From the NCBI RefSeq assembly GCF_004342025.1, contig NZ_SLWN01000006.1, positions 496,001 through 560,000 of the forward strand: DNA of 64,000 nt, given 5' to 3'. This DNA is from Kribbella steppae. Its GTDB lineage: Bacteria; Actinomycetota; Actinomycetes; Propionibacteriales; Kribbellaceae. The position numbers and the translations under genes were made by a program. Positions 1 to 8,051 of the stretch are shown here, in pieces (position 1 is the stretch's first letter; each line of letters starts with the position of its first letter). The notes below the pieces were generated by a model that saw only the letters and a list, made by a program, of their open reading frames with translations, ran no database searches and was not told where the DNA came from.

Positions 1-50
1 TCTACTGCGACTCCCGTGAGTTCTGCGCCGATAAGCGACATTATGTCAAC

Positions 51-1181
51 TTACGCCGGCGCGGGTGCCTCAGCAGGGGCTTCCAGCGCTCCCCTGGGTG
101 TCTGGATGTGGTTGAGGAAGAAGTCGCGGATGTCCTCGGCGAGTAGGTCCGGCACCTCCATTGCGGCGAAGTGGCCGCCGCGCTCGAACTCCGACCAGTG
201 CCTGATGTCGAACAGACGTTCGGCCAGCGGTCGCACCGACTGGGTGATGTCATGCGGGAGCACCGCGACGCCCACCGGAACTGGGCACGGCTCGATGCCT
301 CGTGGAGCATCGTGGTGCAGCCGGGCCGAGGATGCCGCGGTGGCCGTCAGCCAGTACAGCGAGATGTCGGTGAGCATCCGGTCGTCACTGATCTGCGAGC
401 TGGGGTCCGTCCACTGTGCGAAGCGCTCGGCGATCCAGGCCAGCTGGCCGACCGGCGAGTCGGTCAGTGCGCAGCCGATGGTCTGTGGTGTGGCGGCCAG
501 CAGAGCCTGGTACGGCGGACGATTCGCCATCAGCTGCCTGACTTTGTCCAGTCGGGCCTCATCTGTCGCGGACAGTTCGATGTCGGCGTCCGGGACCGGC
601 CGGGACGGCAGGTAGTTGACGTGCACCCCGACGACCTGCCCGGGTGCCACTGCGCCGAGCGCCATCGAGATGCCCGAGCCGAAGTCGCCACCCTGTGCGC
701 CGTAGCGCTCGTACCCGAGCCGGCGCATCAGCTCGGCCCAGGCGCGCGCGACCCGGACGATATCCCAGCCGCGCTCGTGGGTCGGCCCGGAGAAGCCGTA
801 CCCCGGGATGGACGGGATCACCAGGTGGAAGTCGCGCGACAGCGGCTCGATCATGTCGAGGAACTCCAGGAACGAACCAGGCCAGCCGTGCGTGAGGATC
901 AGCGCCAGCGCGTCCGGGTTCGACGACCGGACGTGGACGAAGTGGATGTTCTGGCCCTCGATCTCGGTGGTGAAATGCGGTAGCTCGTTGAGCTTGGCCT
1001 CGTGCTCGCGCCAGTCGTAGCCGGTGCGCCAGAACTCGGCCAGTTCCTTGAGCCGCGCCAGCGGGAATCCGTAGTCCCAGCCGGCGTCGGCCACCTCGTT
1101 GGGCCAACGGGTGCGGGCGAGCCGGTCGGTCAGGTCGTCGAGGTCGGCCTGGGGGATGTCGATGCGGAACGGCGTGATCAT
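51..1181 (-). CDS. epoxide hydrolase family protein (EHN domain plus alpha/beta-hydrolase)
   Basis: Probable cytosolic epoxide hydrolase of the microsomal-type family, which opens epoxides to diols. The first ~110 residues match the EHN domain (ITPFRIDIPQADLDDL). The hydrolase core follows, with the oxyanion-loop motif HGWPGSFLEF, a nucleophile-elbow segment GAQGGDFGSG carrying the expected Asp, and a late GGHFAAME supplying the catalytic His. The 376-residue length is normal for the family. An upstream in-frame ATG (1205) and a further extension exist. I chose 1181 because GGAG lies about 9 nt before it and homology begins there. The region upstream is full of CCAA/TTGG palindromes, so the gene is probably repressor-controlled. 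The natural substrate cannot be told. Confidence 0.85.
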   Translation of the reverse strand: MITPFRIDIPQADLDDLTDRLARTRWPNEVADAGWDYGFPLARLKELAEFWRTGYDWREHEAKLNELPHFTTEIEGQNIHFVHVRSSNPDALALILTHGWPGSFLEFLDMIEPLSRDFHLVIPSIPGYGFSGPTHERGWDIVRVARAWAELMRRLGYERYGAQGGDFGSGISMALGAVAPGQVVGVHVNYLPSRPVPDADIELSATDEARLDKVRQLMANRPPYQALLAATPQTIGCALTDSPVGQLAWIAERFAQWTDPSSQISDDRMLTDISLYWLTATAASSARLHHDAPRGIEPCPVPVGVAVLPHDITQSVRPLAERLFDIRHWSEFERGGHFAAMEVPDLLAEDIRDFFLNHIQTPRGALEAPAEAPAPA

Positions 1182-1212
1182 GGTCGTGAACTCCAGGGGA
1201 TTCATGCGGCGC

Positions 1213-1265
1213 CCAAATGTTTGGACGACCAACGTTGGCTCCCCCAACGATAGCACAATCGTTGG
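1213..1265 (-). promoter_or_regulatory. palindrome cluster upstream of epoxide hydrolase (putative operator)
   Basis: Three dyads lie in 53 bp. CCAACGAT and ATCGTTGG are perfect 8-bp arms around a 6-bp spacer (1244-1265). CCAACGTTGG is a perfect 10-bp palindrome (1229-1238). CCAAA-TG-TTTGG is near-perfect (1213-1224). All sit just upstream of the ATG chosen for the minus-strand hydrolase. The 22-bp outer dyad has the size of a TetR-type operator, but no TetR-family gene lies in the window, so the regulator is unknown. Confidence 0.5.
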
Positions 1266-1293
1266 TACTCCCAATGATCCCTTCCGCGACCCG

Positions 1294-1854
1294 CTACCGG
1301 GAGACCGCGTAGCGGAGGTAGAGGACGCCGTTGGTGAAGTGGCGTTCGTCGAGGAGCTCGAGATCCACGGTCACACCGTCCGGGAAGAACCTGTTGCCGC
1401 CGCCAACGATCGCCGGACCGACGTACAGCTGGTACTCGTCGACAAGTCCGGCCCGGATCGCCTGTGCTGCCAGATGCGGACCGTCGACCGTGATGTCCAG
1501 CTCCGACTCAGCTTTCAGCGCGCGTACGGCGTCCGGGTCGAAGGTCCGTTCGATCCGGGTTCGCTCGCTGGCAACCTGACGCAGTGTCGTGGAATAGACG
1601 ATCTTCTCGGTCGCCTGCCAGATCCTCGCGTAGTCCTTGATGTACTGCGGCTGGTCCGGCACGGTGTGTGCGGTTTCCCAGTAGACCATCGTCTCGTACA
1701 TCCGCCGGCCGTACAGATACGTGCCGATCCCCCGGCTCAGTTCGCTGACGAACTCGTGTGACTCCTCCTCCGGCGCTCCCCACCCGAAGTTTCCTTCCCG
1801 GTCACTGACATAGCCGTCCAGTGAGGTGATCATCGAGTAGATCAGCTTGCCCAT
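1294..1854 (-). CDS. dihydrofolate-reductase-fold (RibD C-terminal-like) protein
   Basis: Cytosolic protein of 186 residues with the RibD C-terminal/dihydrofolate-reductase fold. The N-terminal strand and loop KLIYSMITSLDGYVSD, the internal YLYGRRMYETM, the DITVDGPHLAAQAI segment and the C-terminal GPAIVGGGNRFFP are typical of this actinobacterial family, which is assumed to bind NADPH. The ATG was picked over a longer upstream frame because GGGAGG lies 6 nt before it. It runs toward the epoxide hydrolase but is separated from it by the palindrome cluster. The family is largely uncharacterised, so no substrate can be given. Confidence 0.8.
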   Translation of the reverse strand: MGKLIYSMITSLDGYVSDREGNFGWGAPEEESHEFVSELSRGIGTYLYGRRMYETMVYWETAHTVPDQPQYIKDYARIWQATEKIVYSTTLRQVASERTRIERTFDPDAVRALKAESELDITVDGPHLAAQAIRAGLVDEYQLYVGPAIVGGGNRFFPDGVTVDLELLDERHFTNGVLYLRYAVSR

Positions 1855-2418
1855 CACGGCCTCCCGAGGTTGTCCCTGCACCACAGCGTGCACTCCCCCG
1901 ACGCATGCGGTCCAATGCCAATCTCTCCGCTGATTCATAGACAGCATCGATGCGTGTCGTCGGTACGACGGCCCAGAACTGCTGATGGTGACCCCGGAGG
2001 CAAAGTAGCTGCCCCGAGTCCGCGTGACGGTTAGAATCGCTCTGAATGGACGGCTGGCGTTCGCGGGCCGGTTCCTTGAATTTTCGTTGGAGAGGCTGCT
2101 CATGGCGGATGGCGTCTGGGGTCGGGTGCATCGCGACCTACCCGGCCGGCGGGGCACGCGCTGACACGGTAGGTACGGACGTGTCGTCGCGTGCTGCGCA
2201 GGTCTGCAGCAATGCGATGCTGCCGGGAGCTTCCTGATCGCGGGGAGCCTTGCCCTGTGGCCAATTGGCGGGCATGGCAGTCGTGAGAACGCTGCCAGCT
2301 CCGCCGGGCATCCTTGATCCTGCCGTGTCGCAGAAGGTCATTTGCCAGCTTCGACACCACGGCGCAGACAGCCTTCATGTAGTCGAACCTGGCACCGCTG
2401 CGACCCTGCGAAGGTGTC
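1855..2418. other. 564-bp intergenic region, no supported gene
   Basis: This stretch separates divergent genes. Short open frames occur in several phases, but none has a convincing start, a recognisable domain or steady codon use. It presumably carries the promoters of both flanking genes. No strong hairpin or RNA gene was seen. Confidence 0.4.
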
Positions 2419-2985
2419 ATGTACCCCCACGAAGCTCAACGCCGCATCGTCATCACCGGGATGGCTGGATCCGGGAAATCCACGTTCTCCCGGGCACTTG
2501 CGGTCAAGTCCGGCCTGCCGCTCATTCATCTGGACCTCCAGTTCTGGAAGGCGGGCTGGACCGAACCGTCGGAGGCCGAGTGGCGCGAGAAACAACGCGG
2601 CCTCCTGGCCGGTGACGCGTGGATCGCCGATGGCAACTACACCGAGACGCTCGATCTCCGGCTCGAACGCGCCGACACCGTCGTGGTCCTGGCCACGCCG
2701 TGGTGGCGGTGCGCGGGACGCGCGTTGCTGCGCGGCTGCCGAATGCCGGACACGCTGCCTGAAGGATGTGAGTACTCGGCCTGGCAACGGTTGCGCGATG
2801 AATGGCGCCTCATCCCGGTCATCTGGCGGAACCGGCGCGCGAAACTCGAACGCGAGCAAGCGATCATTGCCCGACACGGGCAACACGCGACCCGGCACGT
2901 GCTCAAGTCCAAACGGGCGATCAGGGAATTCCTCGACGGGTCAGTCGACGTCGCGGGGAGGGGACACGGAGATGGAAGCAACTGA
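2419..2985 (+). CDS. P-loop nucleoside/nucleotide kinase-like protein (FlaR/topology-modulation type)
   Basis: ATP-binding protein of 188 residues resembling adenylate-kinase-fold proteins annotated as FlaR or DNA topology modulation protein. The Walker A motif GMAGSGKST is near residue 15. LIHLDLQFWKAGW and the DGNY element (IADGNYTETLDLRLERADTVVVL) are hallmarks of this family. The true substrate of the family is unknown and the topology label is historical. GAAGG lies upstream of the ATG. The 3' end overlaps the next gene by 14 nt, suggesting translational coupling in a two-gene operon. Confidence 0.75.
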   Translation: MYPHEAQRRIVITGMAGSGKSTFSRALAVKSGLPLIHLDLQFWKAGWTEPSEAEWREKQRGLLAGDAWIADGNYTETLDLRLERADTVVVLATPWWRCAGRALLRGCRMPDTLPEGCEYSAWQRLRDEWRLIPVIWRNRRAKLEREQAIIARHGQHATRHVLKSKRAIREFLDGSVDVAGRGHGDGSN

Positions 2986-3829
2986 GGCGCGGCGTGCGGT
3001 GGCTGCGGCGATGTCGACCGCCTCAGAACTCGACTTGGCCGTCGACGACGCGATCGTTCTCAGCGACTCCAACCGACTCGTCATCCGCATGACGCCATGC
3101 GACATCGTCGCCCGAGTCACGCCCATGACGCATTTCGCAAGCGCAGAGCGAGAAGTTGAACTCGTGAGACGGCTAGCGCAGTTGGACAGCCCGGTCGCCG
3201 CGCTCGAGGCTCGGGTCGAACCACGCGTCTTCGTGCATGACGGGTTCAAGATCGCCCTGTGGGCCTACTTCGAACCTGTGCAGTCTCGAATGCTTCCGCC
3301 GGCCGAGTACGCGCAGGCGCTCGCACGTCTTCATGCCGGCCTGCGGCGGATCGAGGTCACGACGCCACACTTCATGGATCGAGTGGCTGCTACTCAACGA
3401 GACGTTGCCAGCCGTGACGTCACTCCCGATCTCGCGGATACGGACCGGGCGCTGCTCGCCAATACGCTGCGCGATCTGGGGCGATCAATCGTCAACCGGC
3501 GCGGCGCCGAACAGCTGCTGCACGGCGAGCCGCACCCGGGGAACATCCTCAACACGAAGAACGGGCCGCTCTTCATCGACTTCGAAAACACCGCCCGCGG
3601 GCCTGTCGAGTACGACCTGGCTTGGGTGCCCAGCGAGGTCAGCCGGCACTATCCCGACGCTGACAAAGATTTGGTCGGCGAGTGCAGGGGGGTCGTACTC
3701 GCGATCGTCGCAGCGCATCGCTGGAGTCTCAACGACCAACACCCGAGCGGCAGAGAATCGGGAGTGGCGTTCCTTCGCGTTCTGCGGGAGGGTCCGCCAT
3801 GGCCGGCGCTCGACGATGTCGTCTGGTAG
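2972..3829 (+). CDS. aminoglycoside-phosphotransferase (APH)-fold kinase
   Basis: Small-molecule kinase of the APH/choline-kinase fold, 285 residues. The Brenner motif reads HGEPHPGN, with Glu in place of the usual Asp after HG. The metal-binding IDFENTARGPVEYDLAW follows about 20 residues later. The N-terminal lobe is short. The ATG lies inside the end of the preceding P-loop gene and has a strong GGGGAGGGG upstream, so the pair is co-translated. The substrate is unknown. APH-fold genes are abundant in actinomycetes and most are not resistance determinants. The HGE variant is the one unusual feature. Confidence 0.75.
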   Translation: MEATEARRAVAAAMSTASELDLAVDDAIVLSDSNRLVIRMTPCDIVARVTPMTHFASAEREVELVRRLAQLDSPVAALEARVEPRVFVHDGFKIALWAYFEPVQSRMLPPAEYAQALARLHAGLRRIEVTTPHFMDRVAATQRDVASRDVTPDLADTDRALLANTLRDLGRSIVNRRGAEQLLHGEPHPGNILNTKNGPLFIDFENTARGPVEYDLAWVPSEVSRHYPDADKDLVGECRGVVLAIVAAHRWSLNDQHPSGRESGVAFLRVLREGPPWPALDDVVW

Positions 3830-3966
3830 AGCGCCCTGGCGCTGGATGGCGTGCCGAGCAACGGTGCACCGCAGCCTGCAACGAGCCTCGAAGTGCCGTT
3901 GAAGGCCGGGTAGCCGACGTTACTTTGCACTTCGGGTCAGCTTCGGGAGTTCTGGGCCTACGACAA

Positions 3967-4902
3967 TCAACCTCTGCTGATGTGTGGAGCGACGTGGGTG
4001 GCGAACGTCTCGACTTGATGAGCCGACTCCCCCATGGGCCAGATGTCGACGCGTTGGCAGCCAGACTCGGCGTACCGAGACAGCAGTTCGACGCAGTGGC
4101 CGGCAGACCCGATGCATACTCGCTCGCGGAGGGCGTCGGGATCGCGGTTGAGCAACGGGGCGAGGACGTGGTGAAGGACGCGATCGCGTTCGGTGCGGTC
4201 CTCGGTCACGTAGGTCCACATGGTCACGAGCGCATTCGGGAACGCGTCGGTCGGACGGCCTTGCCGATCGAGCTCACCGGCCAGGCGCTCGCGCCCGGCG
4301 GTGAACTGCTCAGGGGTCGTGTTGTACGCCGAAGCGAGCCAACCATCCGCCAGACGCGCGACCCTGCGCAGCCCGGCCGCCGATCCCCAGCTTCCGATCC
4401 ACACCGGAACGCCGCCGTCCCGCACCGGCGAGGGCAGCAGTTCGCCGTCGGGTAATGCGTAGAAGCGCGTCTGCTCCGGCGCCGGCGCTCGGCCCAGGAG
4501 TGCGCGAAGAATCGTCACCGCCTCCTCGAAGCGGCTCCATCGATCCTCGAACGGTATTCCGACGGCGTCGTAGTCGCGTCGGGACGAGCCCGGGCCGACG
4601 CCGGCGATGAGCCGTCCGCCGGACAGAACGTCAAGGGCGACGAGGGTCTTGGCCAGCGGTGCGGGCCCACGCAAGGCGACCAGGGAGATCGTCGTGGCCA
4701 AGGTGAGCTCTCCAGAACGCCCCAGCACCGCGGCGAGAGCTGTCGGCCCGTCGAGCCAGGGTGTGGAGAACACGAAGTGGTCGTTCGCCGACACCGCGGC
4801 GAAACCACCCTCGCGCGCCGCATCCACGGTCGCCTGGAGCCGGGCGAGGGACTGCCCCTCGCCTTCGAACTCCATCAATGGCAGATGAACGCCGAGGTCC
4901 AC
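3967..4902 (-). CDS. LLM-class F420-dependent oxidoreductase
   Basis: Luciferase-like monooxygenase-fold TIM barrel of 311 residues, probably F420-dependent. Evidence is the N-terminal DLGVHLPLMEFEGEG, the SANDHFVF element, the cofactor loop LSGGRLIAGVGPGSSRRDYDAVG (positions ~93-115) and PVWIGSWGSAAGLRRVARLADGW. This set is typical of actinobacterial LLM enzymes using F420 rather than FMN, but cofactor choice is inferred. It is followed by a same-strand APH gene after 84 nt of unremarkable spacer. The hydride acceptor substrate is not predictable. Confidence 0.8.
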   Translation of the reverse strand: MDLGVHLPLMEFEGEGQSLARLQATVDAAREGGFAAVSANDHFVFSTPWLDGPTALAAVLGRSGELTLATTISLVALRGPAPLAKTLVALDVLSGGRLIAGVGPGSSRRDYDAVGIPFEDRWSRFEEAVTILRALLGRAPAPEQTRFYALPDGELLPSPVRDGGVPVWIGSWGSAAGLRRVARLADGWLASAYNTTPEQFTAGRERLAGELDRQGRPTDAFPNALVTMWTYVTEDRTERDRVLHHVLAPLLNRDPDALRERVCIGSAGHCVELLSRYAESGCQRVDIWPMGESAHQVETFATHVAPHISRG

Positions 4903-4986
4903 TCCACCCTCCCACCAGTCGTCGCCCCACCCCCAGTATGCGATCGCCGGCGTGGCTGCTCCCCCGCGACCTCAACCGGAGAGCTG

Positions 4987-5835
4987 CTAGTCGACCGAGT
5001 CGGCCAATGCTTCGGCGATCATTCGGTGGCCTTGTTCTTCGAAGCCGGTGTCGTTGACCTGGTAGGCCCAGACTGCGGTGCCGATTGCCTCGCGGAGGCG
5101 GTTGGGGCGCCAGGCTTCGGGGTCGCGCGGGTCTGAGCCGTAGCCGTGCAGGAATGCAGACTCGAGCGCTGGGTCCGTCTGAAACTGCTGAACAGCAAGG
5201 CGGGCGAAATCTGTCAGGGCCGGCCGGAGACCGGCGCGACCGAAGTCGATCACGCTCACCACTCCGCTGTGGACAAGCCAGTTCCGTGGCTGCCAGTCCC
5301 CATGCGTCGGCACCAACGTCGTTCCAGGCGTCGGCCAGGACTCGACTTCCGCACGCAGTCGGTCGGTCAACTCAGGTGCGATGCGGTGAGGTTTGCCGAG
5401 CGCTGCGAGTGACTTCTTCTTCTCGTTGGCCTCGAATTCGAAATCCTCTACTGCGAGTTGCTGGTGAAACTGCGCCAGTAATTCACCAGCCTGGAGATAT
5501 ACGTCGGGAAGCTGTTCGTATTCGCTTCCCTCCACCAACTCCCCCGGTAGATAACGCGTCAGGAGCAGCTTCGCCTCGGCATCGGCCTGCACGAGCTGTG
5601 GTGCCCTCCCCCGCGACGTCCAAGGCTCGAGCCACTCGCGGTGTGCGCGCAACTCCCGCGCGATGTGATGGTCATCCGGGTCGCCGGCCTTCGCGACGTA
5701 CTGCGTGCCGTCGTGCCGCAGCTCGAGCACGGTCGTGCCGACGAGGCCCCAGCTGTGGTCCTTCACGACCTCGGCTCCCGGCAGCCAGTCCTGCAGCAGA
5801 AGCCGCTGACGCTCGTCGATCACGAGGCGAATCAT
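4987..5835 (-). CDS. aminoglycoside-phosphotransferase-fold kinase
   Basis: APH-family kinase of 282 residues. The catalytic loop reads THGDWQPRNWLV (Brenner motif HGDxxxxN) and the metal-binding motif is VIDFGRAG. An N-lobe strand QYVAKAGD offers the likely ATP-binding Lys, followed by LLLTRYLPGELVEG as the hinge. It is the second APH-fold gene in 3 kb, with low similarity to the first. It is transcribed away from the aldo/keto reductase across a 61-bp, unusually AT-rich divergent promoter region. The substrate is unknown; antibiotic, amino alcohol or sugar are all possible. Confidence 0.8.
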   Translation of the reverse strand: MIRLVIDERQRLLLQDWLPGAEVVKDHSWGLVGTTVLELRHDGTQYVAKAGDPDDHHIARELRAHREWLEPWTSRGRAPQLVQADAEAKLLLTRYLPGELVEGSEYEQLPDVYLQAGELLAQFHQQLAVEDFEFEANEKKKSLAALGKPHRIAPELTDRLRAEVESWPTPGTTLVPTHGDWQPRNWLVHSGVVSVIDFGRAGLRPALTDFARLAVQQFQTDPALESAFLHGYGSDPRDPEAWRPNRLREAIGTAVWAYQVNDTGFEEQGHRMIAEALADSVD

Positions 5836-5896
5836 AGTGGAGAAAAAGTTGCCACAAAAGCTGGACGGAATTCACAGCTGAGCTTATCCTGGCCGA

Positions 5897-6817
5897 ATGC
5901 AGAATTCACAGAAAAATGCACCCTTACCAATTAACTTATCACCAGAAAATGCGTGGCGCAAGTCGTTGATCGGCGACCTTCCGGTCGAGCGCATCGGCTT
6001 CGGGACGAAGCGTCTCGCCGGCGGCGACGGCCAACACACCCAGGAGCAGGCGATCGCGCTGTTGCGTCACGCCGTCGAGTTGGGCGTCAACCACCTCGAC
6101 ACCGCCGACTTCTACCCGTCGTACGGCGGGCCCGAGCGGTCGTTGGAGTTCACCAGTCTCGGCTGGGCGAACGACGTGGTTCGCCGTGCGCTGGCGCCGT
6201 ACCCGGAGGAACTGGTGATCGCGACGAAGATCGGGCCGACCGAGGCCGGTCTGGCGTCGCCGGACCAGTTGCGGGCGCTCGTCGAAAAGGACCTGCGCAA
6301 CCTCGGGCGGGACGTCCTCGACGTCGTTTACCTCCGCCAGCACGGCCTCGACTCCGTCGCTGAGCACTTCGGGGCCTTGGCCGAGCTGCGGGACAAGGGC
6401 CTGATCCGGCATCTCGCCCTGTCCAACGTCCGGATGCACCACATCGCGCAGGCGCAAGCGATCGCGCCGGTCGTCGCGGTGCAGAACAGGTACGGCGTTG
6501 GGTTCGGCCGCGTCAACGACGAGGTGCTGGATCTCTGCGGTGAGCAGGGGATGGCATTCGTGCCGTTCTTCGCAGTCACCGCAGCCGGTCGCGAGACGGG
6601 TGGTGTCGCCACGGACGATGCGGTGCTCGCGATTGCCCGTGAGCACGACGCGACACCCGCTCAGATCCGCATCGCTTGGACGTTGAGCCGCGGCGACCAC
6701 GTTCTCGCGATTCCCGGCACGGGCAGCCTTGACCACCTGGCGGAGAACGTGGCCGCCGGCGACCTACGCCTCTCCCCCGAGCAGGTCGCCGTACTCGACA
6801 ATCTCAAGGACGACTGA
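5897..6817 (+). CDS. aldo/keto reductase
   Basis: NADPH-dependent aldo/keto reductase of 306 residues. The conserved core begins LIGDLPVERIGFGTKRLAG. The catalytic Asp/Tyr lie in HLDTADFY, the Lys in VIATKIGP and the His in VYLRQHGL. Cofactor loops are FVPFFAV and IPGTGSLDHLAENVAA. The first ~25 codons (MQNSQKNAPLPINLSPEN) are AT-rich and lie outside the family domain, so the start is less certain than the rest; no better-supported ATG lies downstream in frame. The gene ends overlapping the convergent reductase by 14 nt. Confidence 0.82.
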   Translation: MQNSQKNAPLPINLSPENAWRKSLIGDLPVERIGFGTKRLAGGDGQHTQEQAIALLRHAVELGVNHLDTADFYPSYGGPERSLEFTSLGWANDVVRRALAPYPEELVIATKIGPTEAGLASPDQLRALVEKDLRNLGRDVLDVVYLRQHGLDSVAEHFGALAELRDKGLIRHLALSNVRMHHIAQAQAIAPVVAVQNRYGVGFGRVNDEVLDLCGEQGMAFVPFFAVTAAGRETGGVATDDAVLAIAREHDATPAQIRIAWTLSRGDHVLAIPGTGSLDHLAENVAAGDLRLSPEQVAVLDNLKDD

Positions 6818-7388
6818 GGACGCGGTAGCGCAGGTGGGTCGCGTCGCGGCCGCGGAGAACGTCGATGGTCTCCAGCTCGATCTGCTCGGCGTCAAGGTGT
6901 TCGAGCAGTCGGCGGCCCTGGCCGAAGACGACCGGGACGAGGTGGATCTGGATCTCGTCGAGGAGACCAGCGTTCAGGCACTCTGAAGCCACGGTCACGC
7001 CGTGGACCAGCACGTTCCTGTCGCCGGCGGCTTCCTTGGCCTGACGTACGGCGGACTCCAGGTTGCTGAGGTACGTCACCAAGGGCCAGTTCGCGAACTC
7101 CGGTTCGGGCTGGTGGCGGCTGTAGATGAAGATCGGTACGCCGTCATGGTGGTCGCCGCCCCAGCCTTCGGCCGGTTCGAAGGTCCCGCGGCCGGCGACC
7201 ACCGCCCCGGTGGACAGGAAGTCCTCGAGCATCTGCCGGTCCCCGTCCTCGTTGGCCGGATCGTCGAGCCCGGTCGTCCATTCGTGCAGTCGCACGCCGC
7301 CGTCCCCGAGCCCGTGCTCGCGCGTCTCGTTGGGCCCGGCGACGAACCCGTCGAGGGACATGGACATGTACAACACCGTCGATGACAT
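6804..7388 (-). CDS. dihydrofolate-reductase-fold (RibD C-terminal-like) protein
   Basis: Reductase-fold protein of 194 residues, distantly related to the one at the left end of the window and closer to the one at 43728-44375. It opens MSSTVLYMSMSLDGFVAGPN, then shows VVAGRGTFEPAEGW, NVLVHGVTVASECL and HLVPVVFGQGRRLL. The family fold binds NAD(P)H, but activities are mostly unknown. It is the 3' partner of the leftward block that starts with the cupin dioxygenase next to a LysR gene. A similar reductase also sits by the second LysR gene, so the association may be functional. Confidence 0.8.
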   Translation of the reverse strand: MSSTVLYMSMSLDGFVAGPNETREHGLGDGGVRLHEWTTGLDDPANEDGDRQMLEDFLSTGAVVAGRGTFEPAEGWGGDHHDGVPIFIYSRHQPEPEFANWPLVTYLSNLESAVRQAKEAAGDRNVLVHGVTVASECLNAGLLDEIQIHLVPVVFGQGRRLLEHLDAEQIELETIDVLRGRDATHLRYRVLSRP

Positions 7389-7473
7389 GGTCGTCTCCTT
7401 GGAAGCGACGCGGTCAGCTCGTCCGACCGCTCACCTGTCCGTCGAACACGCCCACGAGCATTCGACACGTCGG

Positions 7474-7977
7474 TCAGTCGTAGTAGCGGCGGACGGTGGA
7501 GCCGATGCGGGTGACGTCGGTGCCGTAGATGTGGAGGGAGATGGCGGTGGCGTCGGTGGTGTTGTGGACGCGGTGGATGTCGCCGGGTGGGGCGAAGCCG
7601 CTGACGTCGCCGACGCGGTTGTCGTTCGTGCCGACCAGCCGGAGGTCGGCGTCGTACAGCTCCTCGTGTTCGGTGCCCTGGATGACGCCGAAGACGCACC
7701 AGGTCACGTGGTCGTGGATGCGGGTGATCTGACCGGGCCGCCAGACGATGCCGATGATCGAGAACGATCCGTCGGGCTCGACGTGCAGCGTGTGGCTGCG
7801 GTAGCTGTCCGGCGAACCGTCGCGCTGCTCCGCAGTGAGTACGTCGGGGCCCGGCAGGTGAAGGCGGAGCTGCTCCGCGACGAGCTCGGCGGTGCCGGAC
7901 CAGTCCGCGTGCTTGTTGACGGCGGTGCGCACACCGGCGGCCAGTGCGGTGATGGGGTGAGTCAGTGTGATGGTCAT
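7474..7977 (-). CDS. cysteine dioxygenase-like cupin
   Basis: Probable non-haem iron thiol dioxygenase of the cysteine-dioxygenase type, oxidising cysteine or a related thiol to the sulfinate. The cupin core is visible: ITRIHDHVTWCVFGVIQG gives the HxH metal pair, then GTEHEELY, and GDIHRVHN gives the third His. Length is 167 residues from the internal ATG; a longer upstream start would run into the divergent promoter. It is transcribed away from the LysR gene 74 bp to the right, the classic arrangement for a LysR target. 3-mercaptopropionate dioxygenase activity is an alternative. Confidence 0.75.
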   Translation of the reverse strand: MTITLTHPITALAAGVRTAVNKHADWSGTAELVAEQLRLHLPGPDVLTAEQRDGSPDSYRSHTLHVEPDGSFSIIGIVWRPGQITRIHDHVTWCVFGVIQGTEHEELYDADLRLVGTNDNRVGDVSGFAPPGDIHRVHNTTDATAISLHIYGTDVTRIGSTVRRYYD

Positions 7978-7998
7978 GATTCGAGGGTGCGCGCGCTG

Positions 7999-8037
7999 GA
8001 CGTATACGTCTAATGCCAACTTTCATGGTCATTGATA
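7999..8037. promoter_or_regulatory. putative LysR-binding divergent promoter region
   Basis: The cupin/LysR intergenic region has a perfect 12-bp palindrome GACGTATACGTC (7999-8010), then ACGTCTAATGCCAA (8006-8019) and ATTGATA (8031-8037). The 14-bp block and the 7-bp block recur upstream of the second LysR gene (44444-44457 and 44473-44479), 21 and 17 bases of sequence respectively from the ATG. Conservation between paralogous regulators suggests an autoregulatory operator. Confidence 0.55.
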
Positions 8038-8051
8038 GATAGAGTTGATGC

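Noticed and set aside
2342..2971. A long N-terminal extension of the phosphotransferase gene at 2972.
   Set aside because: It overlaps the P-loop kinase gene out of frame and lacks any domain; the internal ATG has a strong GGGGAGGGG.
3830..3843. AGCGCC-CT-GGCGCT just after the phosphotransferase stop as a terminator.
   Set aside because: The loop would be only 2 nt (or a 5-bp stem with 4 nt), too weak to claim in this GC range.
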